From positions 1 through 24,318 of the forward strand of contig JAZNXH010000165.1 of NCBI GenBank assembly GCA_045593785.1: a stretch of 24,318 nt of DNA, read 5' to 3'. This DNA is from SZUA-448 sp045593785 (lineage in GTDB: Bacteria; Bacillota; Clostridia; Lachnospirales; Lachnospiraceae). The notes beneath the pieces are model-generated. The model was not told where the DNA came from, did no database searches, and saw nothing but the letters and a program-made list of their open reading frames with translations. How positions within the stretch are numbered: the stretch's first letter is position 1; each line of letters begins with the position of its first letter. Positions 1 through 7,130 of the stretch are shown here, one piece after another. The translations under genes and the position numbers were made by a program.

Positions 1-236
1 ATTCCTACGATACCGAGCAAAATCCCCATCTCTGCCAGAGAAAACGGCAACCATCCGGTAACAAAAGAAAACCCTTGTGAATACAGATGAAAAATACCCT
101 GTGCATAAATCTCTTCTGCAAAATATTCACTCCGCTTTGCAAGTTCCAGTAACACAAATGCCACCGGAAACAGTAATAAAAGCCATATGCGTTTCAATCT
201 TATCAATCTGCATAATGTATCTTTTATTTTGCTCAT
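1..236 (-). CDS. DUF3810-like membrane protein, 5' part only
   Basis: The gene runs off the left edge of the window: an ATG at 236 opens 78 codons with no stop. A GGGG-rich ribosome binding site lies just before it. The visible protein has a short basic N-terminus, one hydrophobic helix (about residues 17-32), then a segment ending in WLPFSLAEMGILLGIVG. As I remember the DUF3810 family of Clostridia, its members have such a segment (a hydrophobic start followed by LPFSLAE) before a second membrane helix. The rest, including any catalytic motif, is outside the window, so no function is assigned. It lies 43 bases downstream of the next membrane protein gene on the same strand, so they are probably co-transcribed. 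The family call is by eye only. Confidence 0.6.
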   Translation of the reverse strand, partial: MSKIKDTLCRLIRLKRIWLLLLFPVAFVLLELAKRSEYFAEEIYAQGIFHLYSQGFSFVTGWLPFSLAEMGILLGIVG

Positions 237-279
237 TCGAACCGCCCCTTACTCATCATTTGCCCATTACAACTTCATC

Positions 280-819
280 TTAGAATTTCTTATTTATTAT
301 AATTGTCTTACTCCGTAACTCATTTACCATGCATTCAATGAATACCTGCGTTTCGCTCTCCGACACTTCTTTGACCGGATAGAGTTTTCCGTCTTCATCT
401 AAGAAATACCTTCCGTTCTCCCCCGTCCAAAGAACTCTGCCGCCTTTGACAAAACCCAGCCACACAACTGCCAGTACACCGGCAAACAATGAAATATAAA
501 TAACTCCATACGTAAACTCAACTGACCGTATCAAAGCAATACAGCCAACATAATAAACCAAGAGCAAAACAGCCTGTACCCATATCCGAATATCAAAGAT
601 CCTTTTCTTCGCAGCCGAAAATCTACTCCTTATTATCAGCTGCAATAAAAAACGACTCTCCATCAATGCAAGAAAAATAATCGCAGCAATTCCGCAGACC
701 AAGTCCAACTTTGGTGTCCAGCTTATCTTTCCCTGACTCCAGTAACCACAAAAATAGTAAAAGAAAGCATTCAAACCACTTGCAATAAAAAACAAAAAAA
801 GACGCGTATATTTTTTCAT
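280..819 (-). CDS. small four-helix membrane protein, unknown function
   Basis: I do not recognise the family of this 179-residue protein. Four hydrophobic segments are visible at about residues 6-26, 37-54, 79-97 and 103-124. A basic loop (RSRFSAAKKR, about 65-73) separates helices 2 and 3, and a soluble tail of about 55 residues ends in a lysine-rich stretch. By the positive-inside rule the basic loop and the tail should be cytoplasmic. The start is supported by GGAGAG about 7 bases upstream. It is followed on the same strand by the DUF3810-like gene, so a two-gene membrane protein operon is likely. No convincing promoter was found in the AT-rich 130 bases before it; the tRNA-Pro terminator separates it from the tRNA gene upstream. 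Confidence 0.7.
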   Translation of the reverse strand: MKKYTRLFLFFIASGLNAFFYYFCGYWSQGKISWTPKLDLVCGIAAIIFLALMESRFLLQLIIRSRFSAAKKRIFDIRIWVQAVLLLVYYVGCIALIRSVEFTYGVIYISLFAGVLAVVWLGFVKGGRVLWTGENGRYFLDEDGKLYPVKEVSESETQVFIECMVNELRSKTIIINKKF

Positions 820-952
820 ATTTAACTCTCCGTTCTTTGTTTTGCTCTAATCTATCATCTTCTATTTTTGCACAGGACAGTTACTTTGTAAAGAAAAAAG
901 GAAAACAAAATCAGAATTCACATGCAAACAGCAAAACAGAAAAAAATACAAC

Positions 953-982
953 AAAAAAAGCCCGACAGTTACCTGTCAGGCT
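953..982 (-). terminator. Rho-independent terminator of tRNA-Pro
   Basis: Read on the minus strand, a 10-bp stem (AGCCTGACAG with CTGTCGGGCT, one G-U pair) closes a GTAA tetraloop and runs into seven T. It begins seven bases after the tRNA-Pro 3' end, so it ends that transcript before the downstream membrane protein gene. Confidence 0.88.
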
Positions 983-988
983 GATTAC

Positions 989-1063
989 TCGGAGTGACAA
1001 GATTTGAACTTGCGGCCTCTTCCTCCCTAAGGAAGCGCTCTAGCCAAACTGAGCCACACCCCG
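989..1063 (-). tRNA. tRNA-Pro(AGG)
   Basis: The 75-base cloverleaf folds completely: acceptor CGGGGTG/CACTCCG, D stem GCTC/GAGC, anticodon stem CTTCC/GGAAG, T stem GCAAG/CTTGT with loop TTCAAAT. The anticodon loop TTAGGGA gives anticodon AGG with G37. The C1-G72 pair and discriminator A73 are typical of bacterial proline tRNAs. The CCA end is not encoded. A34 would read CCU, and other Pro codons only with modification or wobble. It has its own promoter and terminator and is divergent from tRNA-Thr. Confidence 0.95.
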
Positions 1064-1107
1064 ATCTCACATACAGAACCAAGGAATCCTGTATCCGAAC
1101 GTTGATA

Positions 1108-1136
1108 AATATAGCATGAAAACCCAAGTGTGTCAA
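1108..1136 (-). promoter_or_regulatory. promoter of tRNA-Pro
   Basis: On the minus strand TTGACA (1136-1131), a 17-base spacer and TATATT (1113-1108) make a near-consensus sigma-A promoter. Transcription would start near 1101, leaving a leader of about 38 bases before the tRNA. The leader contains a possible hairpin, ATACAG pairing with CTGTAT across 12 bases. Confidence 0.85.
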
Positions 1137-1182
1137 CACAAAAAAATTGTTTCATTTTTTCAAACATTTTGCAAAAAAGGAC

Positions 1183-1211
1183 TTGCCAAATAAAAACCTT
1201 TATGGTAATAT
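1183..1211 (+). promoter_or_regulatory. promoter of tRNA-Thr
   Basis: TTGCCA (1183-1188), a 17-base spacer and TAATAT (1206-1211) match the sigma-A pattern. The predicted start is near 1218, at the edge of a perfect 18-base palindrome. The -35 box is 46 bases from the -35 box of the divergent tRNA-Pro promoter. Confidence 0.8.
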
Positions 1212-1216
1212 ACCAA

Positions 1217-1256
1217 TTGTGCTCGTGAGCACAAGGTTGGACAAGAGCAATCTTGT
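1217..1256 (+). promoter_or_regulatory. structured leader in front of tRNA-Thr
   Basis: Two inverted repeats fill the leader between the tRNA-Thr promoter and the tRNA. The first (1217-1234) is TTGTGCTC, GT, GAGCACAA, an 8-bp perfect palindrome arm. The second (1241-1256) is ACAAGA, GCAA, TCTTGT. The ACAAG of the first element could also pair with CTTGT of the second, so the two folds may exclude each other. The element could be a processing signal or an operator at the transcription start; the sequence does not decide. Confidence 0.45.
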
Positions 1257-1266
1257 TCACATATAA

Positions 1267-1339
<73 letters not shown>

Positions 1340-1398
1340 CTTTTTTATTTCTCTCATACATACAGACCGCATATGATTGCGCTCTGACTTTTCACTTC

Positions 1399-1419
1399 TG
1401 CTCGTAGAGCATTTTTTTT
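1399..1419 (+). terminator. possible terminator after tRNA-Thr
   Basis: A short hairpin, TGCTC-GTA-GAGCA, is followed by eight T on the plus strand. The stem is only 5 bp with a 3-base loop, so it is weak, but the long T run makes it the best stop signal between tRNA-Thr and the fliB-like gene. Confidence 0.5.
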
Positions 1420-1427
1420 CTCGTTGC

Positions 1428-1488
1428 AATTACCTTTTTATTCCATTTAATTGCCTTTTTTAACATTTAATGATTTGTTTTACCATTT
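1428..1488 (+). repeat. three imperfect tandem ~21-bp repeats upstream of the fliB-like gene
   Basis: Three units follow one another without gaps at 1428-1448 (21 bases), 1449-1468 (20) and 1469-1488 (20). Each starts with AAT, has a T-rich core and ends with CATTT; the first two also share AATTRCCTTTTT. The last unit ends 45 bases before the start codon. The spacing of about two helical turns would suit a regulator binding in register, but the region is AT-rich and chance similarity is possible. Confidence 0.5.
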
Positions 1489-1533
1489 CATATTTAATTT
1501 TAATACCTTATCATAAATAAAGGATTTCATTCT

Positions 1534-2727
1534 ATGAATACAACACATAACTTTCTCATACCGGACTACCTCACTTCATTTACCTGTAAGATGGGTGCCT
1601 GCCGCACGCCATGCTGTATCGGCTGGCCGATCCATATCTCGCTCGACGACTACTTTCATCTGACCTCTTGCGAATGCAGTGACGAACTGCGTCATCGGAT
1701 GGATACCGGCATCAAAGTTGCACTTCATCCCACCCCGGAAGAATACGCACAGATTACTCCACGCTACGACGGAGACTGTTCCATGCGTCTGCCGGACGGT
1801 CGTTGCATTCTGCATGCCGAACTCGGTGAAGAATCCCTGGCGCATGTCTGTCGTCTCTACCCACGCGGTATCCGACTGGAACCGGACTACGAATGTTCTC
1901 TGACAAACAGCTGTGAAGCCGTTCTGGAACTCCTTTTTGAGAAGAACGACACCATTCGCTTCGAACATCATGACCTCTCCTTCGGTGTCCTTCCATCGCA
2001 CAAACGAAGTCATACCTTCCCGCTTATGGGAAAAGAAACCGAAATCCGCCTTTGGCTGATTTCCCACATGCAAAACCGTTCCCTGTCACTACCGGAACGT
2101 TTGATATCATTGGGCCTCTCGCTACAGAAATTAGAACAAGTAATAGCCAAACAAGATGTAAACGCATTGGAAGTATTACTGCAGGCAGCTTTTCCTTCTG
2201 ACTTTCTGCCACTGGAAGCCGGTCCCGAACATCTTGCATTCGGACTGCGTACCATGGCTGCGCTCTCAAAACAATTGGACGAACGTAGTGACAGTCTTCG
2301 CGCTTACGGAGAAACTGCGCAAACTTACTTTAGTGAATTCTGTGACACAGACTCCTTCACTACAACTCCTGATATCTTTAATCACTATATCTGTGCCAAA
2401 GAACATTTCGAGGCAACCTTCCCCAAGTGGGAAATCTGGTTTGAACATATGCTGGTAAACCACATGTTCTTTGAACAATTCCCCTTTCAGGATCGACCTG
2501 AAAGCCCATGGGATGAATTCGTCGCCATCAGCTCACTTTATGCTCTGCTACGCTTCCTAAGTCTTGGCTGTATGGCAGACAAAACCTCCAGCACTGACTT
2601 CATTGATATGACGGCAGCAATCTTTCGTCTTGTAGATCACACTTCCTTCGACCACTATGTTGCCCGCATCATGCAAACCTTGGACTGTACCACCCCGCAA
2701 ACCATCTTCGACCTTATATCGTTATAA
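1534..2727 (+). CDS. fliB: FliB-type protein lysine-N-methylase (cysteine-cluster family)
   Basis: The 397-residue product matches the FliB family, whose Salmonella member methylates lysines of flagellin. The family signature is clear in the N-terminal third: CKMGACRTPCCIGW (Cys 18, 23, 27, 28), then CSMRLPDGRCILH (82, 91) and the stretch LGEESLAHVCRLYPR (Cys 106), with further cysteines at 121 and 127. These cysteines are expected to hold a metal cluster. The rest is helical and poorly conserved, and the length is normal. AAGGA lies upstream of the ATG. It stands alone between tRNA-Thr and the convergent oad operon, with no flagellin gene nearby, so the substrate could be flagellin encoded elsewhere or another surface protein. 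Its end is closed by a hairpin shared with the oad operon. The gene symbol is by family, not by proven substrate. Confidence 0.82.
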   Translation: MNTTHNFLIPDYLTSFTCKMGACRTPCCIGWPIHISLDDYFHLTSCECSDELRHRMDTGIKVALHPTPEEYAQITPRYDGDCSMRLPDGRCILHAELGEESLAHVCRLYPRGIRLEPDYECSLTNSCEAVLELLFEKNDTIRFEHHDLSFGVLPSHKRSHTFPLMGKETEIRLWLISHMQNRSLSLPERLISLGLSLQKLEQVIAKQDVNALEVLLQAAFPSDFLPLEAGPEHLAFGLRTMAALSKQLDERSDSLRAYGETAQTYFSEFCDTDSFTTTPDIFNHYICAKEHFEATFPKWEIWFEHMLVNHMFFEQFPFQDRPESPWDEFVAISSLYALLRFLSLGCMADKTSSTDFIDMTAAIFRLVDHTSFDHYVARIMQTLDCTTPQTIFDLISL

Positions 2728-2728
2728 C

Positions 2729-2751
2729 AAAAAAGACCTCCGTGTGAGGTC
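2729..2751 (-). terminator. second terminator behind the oad operon
   Basis: On the minus strand GACCTC, ACACG, GAGGTC forms a 6-bp stem followed by six T. It comes after the stronger hairpin at 2752-2786, so the oad transcript meets two stop signals in series. The element begins one base after the stop codon of the convergent fliB-like gene. Confidence 0.75.
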
Positions 2752-2786
2752 AAAAAACGGGCTGTCGCAAACGCGACAGCCCGTTT
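2752..2786. terminator. strong bidirectional terminator between fliB-like gene and oadA
   Basis: A perfect 11-bp GC-rich stem, CGGGCTGTCGC with GCGACAGCCCG around a 4-base loop, is flanked by six A on the left and TTTCTTATT on the right. On the minus strand it ends in six T and stops the oad operon; on the plus strand it can stop the fliB-like gene. Confidence 0.9.
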
Positions 2787-2805
2787 CTTATTGGTTTTCT
2801 ACGGA

Positions 2806-4239
2806 TTAGTTTGACATATCCTGTACGTAGATGGTACGTACGCCGTCAGCCGGAGCTGCAGCCTTCGGAGCTTCCTTAGCTGCCTCTTCCACCTTCTGAC
2901 CACGGGTTGCAAAGAACTTCGGAGCAACCTGCGGGAACAATGCAAAGCTAAGAACATCTTCTTCACACTTTGCAACATCCTTGGTCTCTTCACGGTACTT
3001 CTCAAGTTCCGGAGCAAGAAGATCTGCCGGTCTGCAGGTGATAACTTCCTCATCACCGATTGCTTTCTTACGAACTTCTTCATTTACTTCGCCCGGAAGC
3101 TGACCATACTCACCACGAAGGAGAGCCTTGGACTCTTTGGTAAATACTTTGTAACGCTCGCCGTAAAGCACGTTCATAACTGCCTGAGAACCAACAATCT
3201 GGCTGGTCGGAGTTACAAGCGGCGGATAACCGAAGTCTTTACGTACACGCGGAACTTCTTCAAGCACATCATAGTACTTGTCCTCTGCGTTCGCCTGCTT
3301 CAGCTGGGAAATCAGGTTGGAGAGCATACCGCCCGGAACCTGGTACAGAAGGGTGTTGGTATCAACACGAAGTACCTTGGTATTGAGGTCACCGGTATCC
3401 GTAAGTCTCTGAGCAACCTTACGGAAATGGGTAGCTGCTTCGCTCATCTTAACAAGATCAAGACCGGTATCACGGTCAGTTCCTGCCATGGTAGCAACTA
3501 AGGACTCAGTGGTCGGCTGTGCGGTACCATTTGCCATCGGAGACAGTGCGGTATCAACGATATCTACGCCTGCTTCTGCAGCCATAAGGTATACCATATC
3601 ACCGGTACCGGAAGTATTGTGAGTATGAAGGTGAATCGGAAGACCGGTGTTCTCCTTCAATCTCTTAACAAGCTTGTATGCATCGTACGGAAGCAGGAGG
3701 TTTGCCATATCCTTGATACAGATAACGTCTGCGCCCATCTTCTCCAGCTCAAGTACCAGCTTTACGAAGTAATCTTCGTTGTGAACCGGACTGGTGGTGT
3801 AGCTGATTGCTGCTTCTACGATACCGCCGTATTCCTTGGTATACTTCATAGCAGCCTGCATATTTCTCGGGTCATTCAATGCGTCGAAAATACGAACAAC
3901 ACTGATACCGTTTTCGATGGATTTCTTACAGAACTGCTCTACTACGTCATCTGCGTAGTGCTTGTAACCTAAGATGTTCTGGCCACGAAGCAGCATCTGT
4001 AATTTGGTCTTCGGCATAGCAGCCTTCAAGGTACGAAGTCTTTCCCACGGATCCTCGTTCAGGAAACGCATACAGGAGTCAAATGTTGCACCGCCCCAGC
4101 ATTCCAGAGACCAGTAACCGATATCATCAAGTATCTTACATGCCGGAAGCATGTCCTCAATACGCATACGGGTTGCAGCCTGAGACTGGTGTGCATCACG
4201 TAAAATCGTATCGGTAATAAATAACGGATTCTTTGCCAT
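2806..4239 (-). CDS. oadA: oxaloacetate decarboxylase (Na+ extruding) alpha subunit, carboxyltransferase
   Basis: This 477-residue protein is the carboxyltransferase that moves the carboxyl group of oxaloacetate onto biotin, releasing pyruvate. It has the PYC/OadA/5S pattern: TILRDAHQS at 11-19, GGATFDS at 49-55, LLRGQN at 83-88, the probable carboxylated lysine in CIKDMA (Lys 176) and the metal ligands in HLHTHNTSG (203-211). The conserved C-terminal PYC/OadA domain follows. Unlike Klebsiella OadA there is no C-terminal biotin domain; the chain ends in an Ala/Pro/Lys-rich tail and a short TIYVQDMSN. The biotin carrier is a separate gene of the same operon. GGAGG lies 8 bases before the ATG, and the gene is 19 bases after oadB. 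Pyruvate carboxylase subunit B is the alternative reading, but the oadB and oadG neighbours favour the sodium pump. Confidence 0.92.
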   Translation of the reverse strand: MAKNPLFITDTILRDAHQSQAATRMRIEDMLPACKILDDIGYWSLECWGGATFDSCMRFLNEDPWERLRTLKAAMPKTKLQMLLRGQNILGYKHYADDVVEQFCKKSIENGISVVRIFDALNDPRNMQAAMKYTKEYGGIVEAAISYTTSPVHNEDYFVKLVLELEKMGADVICIKDMANLLLPYDAYKLVKRLKENTGLPIHLHTHNTSGTGDMVYLMAAEAGVDIVDTALSPMANGTAQPTTESLVATMAGTDRDTGLDLVKMSEAATHFRKVAQRLTDTGDLNTKVLRVDTNTLLYQVPGGMLSNLISQLKQANAEDKYYDVLEEVPRVRKDFGYPPLVTPTSQIVGSQAVMNVLYGERYKVFTKESKALLRGEYGQLPGEVNEEVRKKAIGDEEVITCRPADLLAPELEKYREETKDVAKCEEDVLSFALFPQVAPKFFATRGQKVEEAAKEAPKAAAPADGVRTIYVQDMSN

Positions 4240-4258
4240 TTGTTTTTACCTCCAAAAA

Positions 4259-5422
4259 TTAACCGAACAGAGCCATCAATACACCGGCTGCGATAGCGGA
4301 ACCGATAACACCTGCAACGTTCGGACCCATAGCGTGCATAAGAAGGAAGTTCTTCGGATTCTCCTTCTGACCAACGGTCTGGGAAACACGTGCTGCCATC
4401 GGCACTGCAGATACACCTGCAGAACCAATCAACGGATTGATCTTGTTCTTCAGGAAGAGGTTCATGAACTTTGCAAGAAGCACACCACCTGCGGTACCCA
4501 TACCGAATGCAACAACACCCATTACGATAATCTTAATCGTATCCAAGGAAAGGAAGGTACTTGCAGTAGCAGTAGCACCTACAGAGATGCCTAAGAATAC
4601 GGTAACGATGTTCATAAGTTCGTTCTGTACGGTCTTGTTCAGACGCTCAGTTACACCACATTCTTTGAAGAGGTTACCAAGCATCAGACATCCAACCAAC
4701 GGAGCTGCCGACGGAACCAGAAGTGCTACGAAGATAGTAACTACGAACGGGAAGATAATCTTCTCAGTCTTAGATACCTTACGAAGCTCCTTCATCTCGA
4801 TCTGACGCTCTTTCTTGGTAGTCAAGAGCTTCATAATCGGCGGCTGGATAACCGGAACAAGTGCCATGTAGGAATAAGCAGCTACCGCAATCGGTCCTAA
4901 GAGATGCGGAGCAAGCTTGGAAGTTACGAAAATAGCGGTCGGGCCGTCTGCACCACCGATAATACCGATGGAACCAGCCTCAGCAGCGGTAAAGCCAAGT
5001 GCTCTTGCGCCGATAAAGGTAATAAAAATACCAACCTGAGCAGCAGCACCAAGGAGCAAGCTCTTCGGGTTAGCAATCAACGGACCAAAGTCGGTCATCG
5101 CACCTACACCAACGAAGATAAGACACGGATAGATACCGAGCTTAACACCGAGGTAGAGGTAGTCAATCAGACCTGCTTTGTCGCTGAACATATCCCAGTG
5201 AACATGTCCGCCTGCGAACAGTTCTTCATGGAATACTTCTGCGCCCGGCAGGTTAGTAAGCAACATACCAAATGCAATGGTAACAAGCAGCAACGGCTCG
5301 AACTTACGAACAATTGCCAAATACATCAGAACACAGGCAATCAGTAACATAGCAAGAACCTTCGGGTTCTCTGCGATCATACTGAAACCGGTCTGATTTA
5401 AGAAATTCATAATAGTTTCCAT
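4259..5422 (-). CDS. oadB: sodium pump decarboxylase beta subunit, Na+-translocating membrane protein
   Basis: The 387-residue, highly hydrophobic protein is the membrane subunit that decarboxylates carboxybiotin and pumps Na+ outward. The family signature GIIGGADGPTAIF is at 153-165, with the essential aspartate at 159, and the second conserved region INPLIGSAGVSAVPMAAR is at 328-345. About nine membrane segments are visible, and the C-terminus keeps MGPNVAGVIGSAIAAG. GGAGG lies 6 bases before the chosen ATG; a second ATG four codons in is less well placed. It lies between the biotin carrier and oadA genes. The same family serves glutaconyl-CoA and methylmalonyl-CoA decarboxylases (GcdB, MmdB); the alpha subunit of this operon points to oxaloacetate. 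Confidence 0.93.
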   Translation of the reverse strand: METIMNFLNQTGFSMIAENPKVLAMLLIACVLMYLAIVRKFEPLLLVTIAFGMLLTNLPGAEVFHEELFAGGHVHWDMFSDKAGLIDYLYLGVKLGIYPCLIFVGVGAMTDFGPLIANPKSLLLGAAAQVGIFITFIGARALGFTAAEAGSIGIIGGADGPTAIFVTSKLAPHLLGPIAVAAYSYMALVPVIQPPIMKLLTTKKERQIEMKELRKVSKTEKIIFPFVVTIFVALLVPSAAPLVGCLMLGNLFKECGVTERLNKTVQNELMNIVTVFLGISVGATATASTFLSLDTIKIIVMGVVAFGMGTAGGVLLAKFMNLFLKNKINPLIGSAGVSAVPMAARVSQTVGQKENPKNFLLMHAMGPNVAGVIGSAIAAGVLMALFG

Positions 5423-5477
5423 ATGTATCCTCCATTAATCATGTAAAGACAAATCAGTTAAATCAGTTCCGCGTTAA

Positions 5478-5825
5478 TTATTTAATTACGCAAAGAACGG
5501 TACCGGTCTCTACTGTGGTTCCCTTGGATACATTGAGTGCTGCAACGGTTCCGTCGCACGGAGCAAGGATCTCGTTCTCCATCTTCATTGCTTCGAGAAT
5601 CATAAGAACATCACCCTTCTTCACTGCTGCGCCTGCTGCTACCTTCACGTCAAGAATCGGACCCGGCATCGGAGCGGTAACAGTCTCACCGCCAACCGGA
5701 GCTGCTGCTGCCGGTGCTGCTGCCGGAGCTGCTGCAGGTGCTGCACTCTTAACTTCGTTTTCGCTTACGAGCTCAAGCTCTACTTCGTAATTCGTTCCGT
5801 TTACGTTTACTCTATACTTCTTCAT
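5478..5825 (-). CDS. biotin carboxyl carrier subunit of the decarboxylase
   Basis: This 115-residue protein carries the carboxyl group between the alpha subunit and the membrane beta subunit. The C-terminal half is a biotinyl domain with ILEAMKMENEI; the biotinylated lysine is residue 81. The N-terminal 20 residues form a short strand region, and residues 28-43 are a flexible Ala/Pro linker made largely of GCT/GCA/GCC codons. The architecture is that of GcdC/MmdC-type carriers. AGGA lies about 8 bases before the ATG. It lies between the gamma and beta subunit genes, as expected for a pump whose alpha subunit lacks its own biotin domain. Confidence 0.92.
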   Translation of the reverse strand: MKKYRVNVNGTNYEVELELVSENEVKSAAPAAAPAAAPAAAAPVGGETVTAPMPGPILDVKVAAGAAVKKGDVLMILEAMKMENEILAPCDGTVAALNVSKGTTVETGTVLCVIK

Positions 5826-5886
5826 TTTCTTTATCCTTTCTTTTCTTTGTTTTCAGGTTGCTTCATTTTACGAGCATTGCCCGTTA

Positions 5887-6204
5887 TTAAACGTTCTTAA
5901 TTGATACGATACGGATACCGGATACATCTGTTCCGAGATCTTCCGCTACGCATGCTGCGATTGCTGCTACCAGCTCGCCACGATTTGCAATCGGTGCTGC
6001 TGCCGGTGCTGTCGGAGCTGCTACAGGTGCTTCTTCCTTCTTCTTTCCTTCAAAAGCACGGATAACCGCACTCATGATGGTGGTCAGAATTACGATGGAG
6101 AGCAATCCGAGGAATACAATACCAACGCCCATGATTACTACAAAGAGATTGGAAATGTCTTCTCCGCCTGCTGCAAGTAATGCAGATACTGTGTTAAATG
6201 CCAT
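5887..6204 (-). CDS. oadG: OadG-family gamma subunit of the sodium pump decarboxylase
   Basis: The 105-residue protein has one membrane helix (about 19-45), a lysine-rich cytoplasmic turn, an Ala/Pro linker (about 59-72) and a conserved C-terminal tail, RGELVAAIAACVAEDLGTDV. This is the layout of OadG/MmdD subunits, which hold the complex together at the membrane. It is the first gene of the operon, with a strong AAGGAGG before the ATG and a promoter about 45 bases further upstream. It is related to the Klebsiella gamma subunit by layout more than by sequence, so the symbol is by family. Confidence 0.85.
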   Translation of the reverse strand: MAFNTVSALLAAGGEDISNLFVVIMGVGIVFLGLLSIVILTTIMSAVIRAFEGKKKEEAPVAAPTAPAAAPIANRGELVAAIAACVAEDLGTDVSGIRIVSIKNV

Positions 6205-6245
6205 CTTCGTTACCTCCTTCCCGATAGAAAACCCAAATTGTAATC

Positions 6246-6274
6246 AGTGTAACATAAAACAATTTTGGTGACAA
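6246..6274 (-). promoter_or_regulatory. promoter of the oad operon
   Basis: On the minus strand TTGTCA (6274-6269), a 17-base spacer and TACACT (6251-6246) give a good sigma-A promoter. The leader would be about 35 bases, ending in AAGGAGG and the oadG start. No operator-like repeat was recognised. Confidence 0.7.
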
Positions 6275-6309
6275 TGCCTTTTGCTAATTTTTTGTCAAAA
6301 TTTTTACAC

Positions 6310-6371
6310 AAAAAAACACGTCTGAAAGTGCCTATCATCACCATATTGAACATAATGACACTCTCAGACGC
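6310..6371 (-). terminator. terminator of the cysE-cysS-mrnC-rlmB operon
   Basis: On the minus strand a 13-bp stem (GCGTCTGAGAGTG with CACTTTCAGACGT, two G-U pairs) encloses a 28-base loop and is followed by G and seven T. It starts 16 bases after the rlmB stop codon. The loop is much longer than in usual terminators. It separates the operon from the oad promoter downstream. Confidence 0.82.
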
Positions 6372-6386
6372 ATATTCTCACGATTA

Positions 6387-7130
6387 TTATTTTCCCAAAC
6401 GTTGTCTTACGATTTCATACATCAGAACACCTGCTGCCACGGATGCATTGAGTGAATCGATTTCGCCGTGCATCGGGATTGCGGTGTGGAAATCACAGTG
6501 TTCCTTTACCAGACGGCTCACTCCCTCGCCTTCGTTCCCAATCACAAGACCAATCGGACCGGTCAGATTCTGGCGATACATCACTTCACCCTGCATATCG
6601 GCGCAGACAAACCAGATTCCCTGCTTCTTCAGTTCTTCCATCGTTGCGGTCAGGTTCGTCACCTTCGCTACCGGCGTGTAGTTCAGCGCACCGGCTGAGG
6701 TTCTTGCCACCGTTGCAGTCAGACCTACAGCACGGCGCTTTGGAATGATCACCCCGTGTGCTCCCGCCTGATTCGCAGTACGGATAATCGCACCTAAGTT
6801 GTGCGGATCTTCAATGCCGTCCAACAAGATGATAAACGGTGCTTCGCCTTTCTCCTCTGCAGCCTTCAGGATATCTTCCACTTCGGCATATTCGTAAGCC
6901 GCCGCATATGCGATAACTCCCTGATGCTTTCCGGTCTCAGACATCTGGTCAAGACGTTCCTTCTTCACAAACTGGATGATGGTATCACCCTTACGCGCTT
7001 CACGCAGGATGGTCTTTACCGGACCGTCCTGACATCCGTCCAGCACAAACAGCTTATCAATCGGCTTTCCTGCACGGAACGCTTCAATGACTGCATTCCG
7101 TCCTTCAATTGTAAATTCTTCGTATCTCAT
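6387..7130 (-). CDS. rlmB: 23S rRNA (guanosine-2'-O-)-methyltransferase RlmB, SpoU/TrmH family
   Basis: RlmB methylates the ribose of G2251 (E. coli numbering) in the peptidyl-transferase P loop. The 247-residue protein has the N-terminal substrate-binding domain (EGRNAVIEAF, 9-18) and the SPOUT catalytic domain with all three motifs: DPHNLGAIIRTA (108-119), VIGNEGEG (196-203) and IPMHGEIDSLNASVA (218-232). The length is normal. The ATG overlaps the mrnC stop by four bases (ATGA), indicating translational coupling. It is the last gene of the operon, before a large terminator hairpin. Confidence 0.95.
   Translation of the reverse strand: MRYEEFTIEGRNAVIEAFRAGKPIDKLFVLDGCQDGPVKTILREARKGDTIIQFVKKERLDQMSETGKHQGVIAYAAAYEYAEVEDILKAAEEKGEAPFIILLDGIEDPHNLGAIIRTANQAGAHGVIIPKRRAVGLTATVARTSAGALNYTPVAKVTNLTATMEELKKQGIWFVCADMQGEVMYRQNLTGPIGLVIGNEGEGVSRLVKEHCDFHTAIPMHGEIDSLNASVAAGVLMYEIVRQRLGK

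Noticed and set aside
1428..1488. Tandem repeats as a CRISPR array
   Set aside because: Units follow each other without spacers, are imperfect and only about 20 bases long, and no cas gene is present.
1576..2073. 165-codon open frame antisense to the fliB-like gene
   Set aside because: It mirrors a well-supported coding sequence, has no family resemblance, and its composition follows the opposite frame.
4904..5347. 147-codon frame antisense to oadB
   Set aside because: Shadow of the conserved membrane subunit; the predicted product is low-complexity and unlike any known protein.
6265..6681. 138-codon frame over the oad promoter, terminator and rlmB end
   Set aside because: It crosses a terminator and a promoter and mirrors rlmB; no support as a gene.
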